A DNA stretch of 64,000 nucleotides. It comes from Fodinibius halophilus. GTDB lineage: Bacteria; Bacteroidota; Rhodothermia; Balneolales; Balneolaceae. The translations under genes and the position numbers were made by a program. The DNA is taken from positions 313 through 64,312 of the forward strand of contig NZ_JAALLS010000016.1 in the NCBI RefSeq assembly GCF_011059105.1, read 5' to 3'. Below are positions 60,295 through 64,000 of this stretch, piece after piece. Each line of letters starts with the position of its first letter. Position 1 is the first letter of the stretch. The notes under the pieces are model-generated. The model was given only the letters and a program-made list of their open reading frames with translations. It searched no databases and was not told the origin of the DNA.

Positions 60295-60705
60295 ATGGCA
60301 TCAGGAAATAATGATACCAACAAAGACGAAGAACGAGTATCTCCATACTCTGATGAGGAATTAGAATATTTCAGGGGCATTATCCTGAAAAAGCTCGAAG
60401 AAGCAGAAAAAGAGCTCGATTCATTACAGAGTTCACTAAAAGACAGTATGGAGAATGCCGGCGAAGATTCGGCTTACTCTTTCCATATGGCTGATGTAGG
60501 TACCGAAGCCCAGGAGCGTGAGAAGACTTATATGCTCTTTAATCGTACGAAGAAGTTTGTACGGTATTTGAACCGTGCCCTGGAACGTATTGATAATAAA
60601 ACTTACGGCGTTTGTAAGGTAACCGGAGATAAGATCTCCAAAGGCCGACTTGAAGCTGTGCCGCATACGCAGCTTAGCATTGAGGCGAAACTTAAGCGCA
60701 GATAA
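60295..60705 (+). CDS. TraR/DksA-type zinc-finger-like regulator
   Basis: A 136-aa protein with an N-terminal coiled coil (about 20-75) and a C-terminal DksA/TraR finger region (about 98-125). The finger keeps 'YGVCKVTGDKISKGRLEAVPHTQL' but only one Cys, so zinc binding is probably lost or replaced, as in several relatives of this phylum. DksA-type proteins bind RNA polymerase in the secondary channel. It lies 15 nt after ileS and 28 nt before lspA, so the three are probably one operon. Confidence 0.88.
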   Translation: MASGNNDTNKDEERVSPYSDEELEYFRGIILKKLEEAEKELDSLQSSLKDSMENAGEDSAYSFHMADVGTEAQEREKTYMLFNRTKKFVRYLNRALERIDNKTYGVCKVTGDKISKGRLEAVPHTQLSIEAKLKRR

Positions 60706-60733
60706 TAAAAACTTACTGTAATACTGTATTCAT

Positions 60734-61321
60734 TTGAATCGATCAAAATTAACTGCGCTAACGGTTCCGGCTGTCATTGTTGTCATTTTAGATCAGCTGA
60801 GCAAGCACTGGATCCGTATATCACCGAGTTATCATCACTGGGAAGTTATTCCCGGCTGGCTGTCCTTTAATTATACCCAAAATCCCGGCATGGCGCTGGG
60901 TATGCGTTGGGCCTCTACGGAGGTCATTAGCATTGTGGCCATTATAGCTACGATAGGGATTTTAACGTATGTGCTTTATAACAGGGAGCAGGCCACCAAG
61001 GGCTACCTTCTGTGTATGGGACTGGTGCTCGGTGGTGCTTTCGGGAATATTATTGACCGCCTGGTAATGGGATACCTGGAGTCGTATGGCGGTCTTTTAG
61101 AAGGACACGTGGTTGATTTTATTCATTTTGATTTGGTTATCAGCGGGTACCCGGTTTTCCCCTATATTTTCAATGTGGCTGATGTGGCTATCAGCACGGC
61201 AATTATAGCGATGATCCTCTTCCACAAAAAAGTGATGCCCCAAGATTTTACTTCTCCTGATGGTCCTGACAGCATAGATCAGGATTCTCAAGCTGTTTCC
61301 ACTCACTTGGAAGAAGAGTAA
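60734..61321 (+). CDS. lspA: Lipoprotein signal peptidase (signal peptidase II)
   Basis: A 195-aa inner-membrane aspartic protease that removes signal peptides of prolipoproteins. Four membrane helices are visible, with 'VILDQLSKHWI' near residue 17, 'GGAFGNIIDRLVMG' near residue 98 holding the first catalytic Asp, and 'FNVADVAISTAIIAM' near residue 147 holding the second. The start is TTG at 60734; no ATG precedes the first helix. The C-terminal 30 residues are an extra acidic tail. Many lipoproteins in this window are its substrates. Confidence 0.94.
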   Translation: MNRSKLTALTVPAVIVVILDQLSKHWIRISPSYHHWEVIPGWLSFNYTQNPGMALGMRWASTEVISIVAIIATIGILTYVLYNREQATKGYLLCMGLVLGGAFGNIIDRLVMGYLESYGGLLEGHVVDFIHFDLVISGYPVFPYIFNVADVAISTAIIAMILFHKKVMPQDFTSPDGPDSIDQDSQAVSTHLEEE

Positions 61322-61719
61322 CAACAGCACTTCCCCTTTCTTTTTTTCTTCTGTATCAAAACAGTGTGCACTTTGTTTCCGGTAAGAAACTGCCCTTGAG
61401 AGAGCTTTGTTGATGAATGGAATGGTTCCGACAGCTGCAGGCGGATCGTAGCCCTACAGGTGGACCCTTCCTTTAGGAGCAGGGGCTATTAAATTTGTCT
61501 AATGGATCTGCCTTTTCTGCAACGAAAGGCCCTATTGCTGCTCTTGTTAATCTGAATAAGAAGAAAGCAGTATTTTATGACTAAGAGGACGTTCCCAAAA
61601 CGATATTTTTTCGGCAAGCTTTGTTGTTTTGCTGTACGCAAGTTCTCTTTAACTTCGTACCCAGCTTATTATTAAAAAGAGATAAGGTTGAAAAATAGTT
61701 GATTAAGAAGAGGCAAGTT
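61322..61719. other. Non-coding stretch after lspA
   Basis: About 400 bp without a convincing gene. A T-rich segment at 61338-61351 may end the ileS-lspA transcript, but I see no clear stem. The region 61400-61560 is more GC-rich and might be decayed DNA. Confidence 0.45.
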
Positions 61720-62547
61720 ATGAGAATAATATTTTTATCAATTGTTCTATTTAGTGTTTGTCAAGTAGGTATCTGCCAGATTGAACGGCCGAATAAAGCC
61801 TATGGGAAATTTAAGGCAGAGGTTACAGGTTTGAATTCTGTCAACTACAAATATGAGTATGTTATTGAGAATTCTGAGGAGAGTGAACAGGTATTGGTTT
61901 CCTTTTCAATTAATATTAAAGATAGATCATTCTATGGTAAGACAATACCAAGTCCTCCCAATAAGAAGTGGTATATCGATGGTTTAGGAAAAGTTTATAT
62001 TACTGGGGCAGCTGCAGGAAGAGCTTTGTCTTTACCTCCTGAAAATGGTTTGGAGCCGGGAGAGGCGATGGAAATCTCTTTTGTATCTAAAGGGCTGCCT
62101 GCCATCAACCCATTTTACACGGAAGGGTTTGTGCGTCCATTTACCAGGGAACTTATCGATAGCTTATTTAAGGCCGGTTACACAGAGGATGAAATTTTCA
62201 TTGATTGGAAAGAAGCCGCTTATAAGGGATATACTATTTCACCCAGAGTATGGGCTGATAGTGTTGATCTTAAAACATTTTTAAATAAGCTAAAGTCTTA
62301 TCGCTCACGGTCTTGTAATGAGTTTGAGTGGGTAAATACTGTGGCTGTTTGCAATGATTTGCAAGACCAGCTTCAAGAAGTATCTACCCATTTTGCAGCG
62401 GGGGATTCACTTCTGGCGGCAAATGCTGTAACTGATTTTATAGAGATCATCAAAGCTAATAGATCTGCTAATATGACTACAGAAGGGTATGGTCTGTTCT
62501 ATTATAATGCCAGATATTTACTGCAACGCCTGGGGAACTATCCATAA
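61720..62547 (+). CDS. Exported protein of unknown function
   Basis: A 275-aa protein from ATG 61720, with AGAGG a few bases before it; a TTG at 61699 would add seven residues. The signal peptide ends near 'QVGICQI' (residue 19). The N-terminal half looks like a beta-sandwich ('NYKYEYVIENSEESEQVLVSFSINI' region), and the C-terminal half is helical with two Cys (in 'SRSCNEFEW' and 'TVAVCNDLQ') that could pair. I recognise no family. Its 3' end abuts the truncated pilus-like fragment that follows. Confidence 0.65.
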   Translation: MRIIFLSIVLFSVCQVGICQIERPNKAYGKFKAEVTGLNSVNYKYEYVIENSEESEQVLVSFSINIKDRSFYGKTIPSPPNKKWYIDGLGKVYITGAAAGRALSLPPENGLEPGEAMEISFVSKGLPAINPFYTEGFVRPFTRELIDSLFKAGYTEDEIFIDWKEAAYKGYTISPRVWADSVDLKTFLNKLKSYRSRSCNEFEWVNTVAVCNDLQDQLQEVSTHFAAGDSLLAANAVTDFIEIIKANRSANMTTEGYGLFYYNARYLLQRLGNYP

Positions 62548-63200
62548 TTCCACTGTTACCGGCTGCTTTAACCATCTCTTCGGATTGTGCCTCTGGCGTA
62601 TTCAGTGTCGATAACTTCTCTATTTCCAGTAATGATCACACTATTGATGGCACGCCTGTTAGTAATGACAAAAGGGATGCTAGTGGTATCTTTACCACCA
62701 GCTCAACGGCCAAGCAGGGGATTGCAAGCAGGTTGCAGAGCTATCAACAGGATAATATAACTGGGTCCGGAGATGTTCCCGATATTGTAACCGGCTCGCT
62801 GGACTTTGATCCTGCGGCGCTTATTGATTCTGTGCTGGCCCATGTAGATCAGACGATACCGGTGAATGCCTCAGGCACCTATGGGAGTAAAGAACAACCG
62901 GTCGTATTACATGCTCAGCAGGGGGTGCAAACCTCAGGCAGTATGTCCGGTTATGGTATTCTATTGGTTGATGGGCAGTTACGGGTGAGTGGACAGTTGA
63001 ACTGGAATGGACTTGTTATACAGCGAGGCCGGCCGGGGGTAGGGCCAACAACAAGTGTAAGTAATAATGTATCTATTACCGGAGGCATGCTGGTATATAA
63101 CGAAGGGCCGTTTGGCGTTTCACTGCAAGTATCTAACAATTTGACACTTCGTTTAAGCAGAGCCTCGATAGCAAATCTGAGGAAAAAACTTTCATTTTAA
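62548..63200 (+). pseudogene. 5'-truncated remnant of a PilX-like/pilus-assembly protein
   Basis: The frame ending at 63200 remains open upstream into the 3' end of the preceding gene, and its translation looks like protein well before the first possible start (TTG 62733): 'SDCASGVFSVDNFSISS', 'HTIDGTPVSNDK', 'GIFTTSSTAKQG'. The later part ('GSMSGYGILLVDGQLRVSG', 'LNWNGLVIQRG', 'GGMLVYNEGP') is the C-terminal half of large PilX-like or surface-pilus proteins in this group. The N-terminal half, including the signal and prepilin-like helix, is absent, so the gene appears truncated. It has no frameshift in the part that remains. Confidence 0.65.
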
Positions 63201-63218
63201 TCCAATAACTGTTTTGTC

Positions 63219-63944
63219 ATGAGACGTATCGTAATTTTATTCATAGCCTATTTCGTTATTGCAGCAACTGCTGATGCCCAACAAGGTCATAATATAGAAG
63301 AGAAGAAGCCGATGGTGAGAAAACATATTTCTACCACTGATGTTGAGGCAGATGCAAAGGAGATGGTCCATGGGGTTCCCTTTGGAAGCAGTGGAAATGA
63401 AGTGAGAATGAAAGTTAAAAATAGCAGTTCTGAGACGGTTGCCGGATTAGAAATAGAAGTCAAAGATGTTCCCAAATGGATGACGTTTACATCTCCTTCA
63501 GCTATAATTGGTGATCTAAAAGGTGGGAAAAAGGCAACCGCCTCTTTTTCATTTGAGATTGATAAAGAGGCACCGGTTCAAGAAAAGGTGACGCTGCGTT
63601 TTGTAGCTAAAAATAAAGATAGTTATAGCTGGGGGAAGGAGATTTCACTCTCAGTAGAGGCGCCAACGGAGTTGAAATTAAACCAAAACTATCCTAATCC
63701 TTTTAATCCGACCACGACAATTAACTATGAGTTGCCGGTGCAGATGGATGTCACTGTTCAGATATATAATATCCTGGGACAGCGGGTAATAACGCTGGTT
63801 AATGAAATTCAGGAGGCCGGCAGCCAAACGGTTAAGTGGAATGCTTCGCGGTTTGCCAGTGGAATGTACTTTTACCGGATTATTGCGGATGCGCCGAGCA
63901 AGAAAAAGATTATTGAAGACAAGAAAATGATGTTAATAAAGTAG
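63219..63944 (+). CDS. Secreted protein with C-terminal type A sorting domain
   Basis: A 241-aa exported protein with a signal peptide cut near 'ATADAQQ' (residue 21). A small beta-sandwich domain (about 60-145, 'VRMKVKNSSSETVAGLEIEVKDVPKWMTF' region) is followed by a type A sorting domain (about 155-241) beginning 'LNQNYPNPFNPTTTINYELP'. It is therefore probably secreted and attached at the surface by the type IX system. It has no enzymatic motif. It lies 18 nt after the pilus-like remnant. Confidence 0.88.
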   Translation: MRRIVILFIAYFVIAATADAQQGHNIEEKKPMVRKHISTTDVEADAKEMVHGVPFGSSGNEVRMKVKNSSSETVAGLEIEVKDVPKWMTFTSPSAIIGDLKGGKKATASFSFEIDKEAPVQEKVTLRFVAKNKDSYSWGKEISLSVEAPTELKLNQNYPNPFNPTTTINYELPVQMDVTVQIYNILGQRVITLVNEIQEAGSQTVKWNASRFASGMYFYRIIADAPSKKKIIEDKKMMLIK

Positions 63945-64000
63945 GGTAGGTCTTGCTAATTCAATTGGTCAGAGTAGTTATTGGTTATCAGTTATTTGTT

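Noticed and set aside
61338..61351. Terminator after lspA
   Set aside because: There is a T-rich segment but no stem that pairs convincingly before it.

Overview
The window looks like a chromosomal segment of a Balneolota/Rhodothermota-type bacterium (Bacteroidota-related, Gram-negative). The grounds are: C-terminal 'QNYPNPF' type A sorting domains on secreted proteins; DUF4292, DUF4293 and DUF5686 families; CarboxypepD_reg-like plus TonB receptors; a YpdA-type bacillithiol reductase; long outer-membrane barrels ending in Phe; few Shine-Dalgarno sequences; and promoters of the Bacteroidota form TTTG-N20/21-TAnnTTTG, seen most clearly before the SRP RNA and before a tetR gene. The genus assignment is inference; no rRNA is present.

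Layout. 1-3420: non-coding start, pyrR-pyrB, a terminator, and a GAF histidine kinase. 3522-11620: an EamA exporter, then tetR and a complete RND tripartite efflux operon (TolC, lipoprotein MFP, RND pump). The same 13-bp palindrome lies at the tetR promoter and again upstream of the tolC-like gene. 11744-17229: DUF4293, a second EamA protein, a TonB receptor and an MltF-like lytic transglycosylase. 17226-19755: a partner-switching stress module (STAS, RsbW-like kinase, RsbU-like PP2C phosphatase). 20105-29826: an alpha/beta hydrolase, a SPOR lipoprotein, an Fbp-like iron ABC permease/ATPase pair without a binding protein, a GlsB/YeaQ protein, a c-type heme lipoprotein, DUF5686, and an HWE/HisKA_2 sensor kinase. 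29860-30807: an OmpA lipoprotein with thrombospondin type 3 repeats.

30999-40387 is the most unusual block. tRNA-Ala(GGC) is followed by about 875 bp with no convincing gene, an intact P4-type integrase-like ORF that has lost most catalytic residues, and a tight four-gene operon: secreted Ig/Fn3-like protein, periplasmic FecR-domain protein, large outer-membrane barrel, and CHASE2-class III adenylate cyclase. The SRP RNA gene closes the block. I propose that the operon is a trans-envelope cAMP signalling system, possibly on an old tRNA-linked island.

40386-53410: YpdA, a YheT-type hydrolase, an acyl-CoA thioesterase, a large sorting-domain subtilase, a small outer-membrane protein, gamma-glutamyltransferase, a small membrane protein, and the conserved TPR-DUF4292-EnvC cell-envelope operon. 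53476-56798: a BtuF-like protein without a signal peptide; a REP-associated tyrosine transposase (RAYT) flanked on both sides by 27-bp REP palindromes; a fructosamine-kinase-like protein; and a low-molecular-weight tyrosine phosphatase. 57109-61321: ileS, a TraR/DksA-like gene and lspA. 61720-63944: a secreted protein of unknown function, the 5'-truncated remnant of a PilX-like protein, and a small sorting-domain protein.

Most of the window is ordinary housekeeping, envelope and transport content. The items that deserve follow-up are the FecR/barrel/CHASE2-cyclase operon with its degenerate integrase, the REP-RAYT unit, and the paired operators of the efflux regulator.
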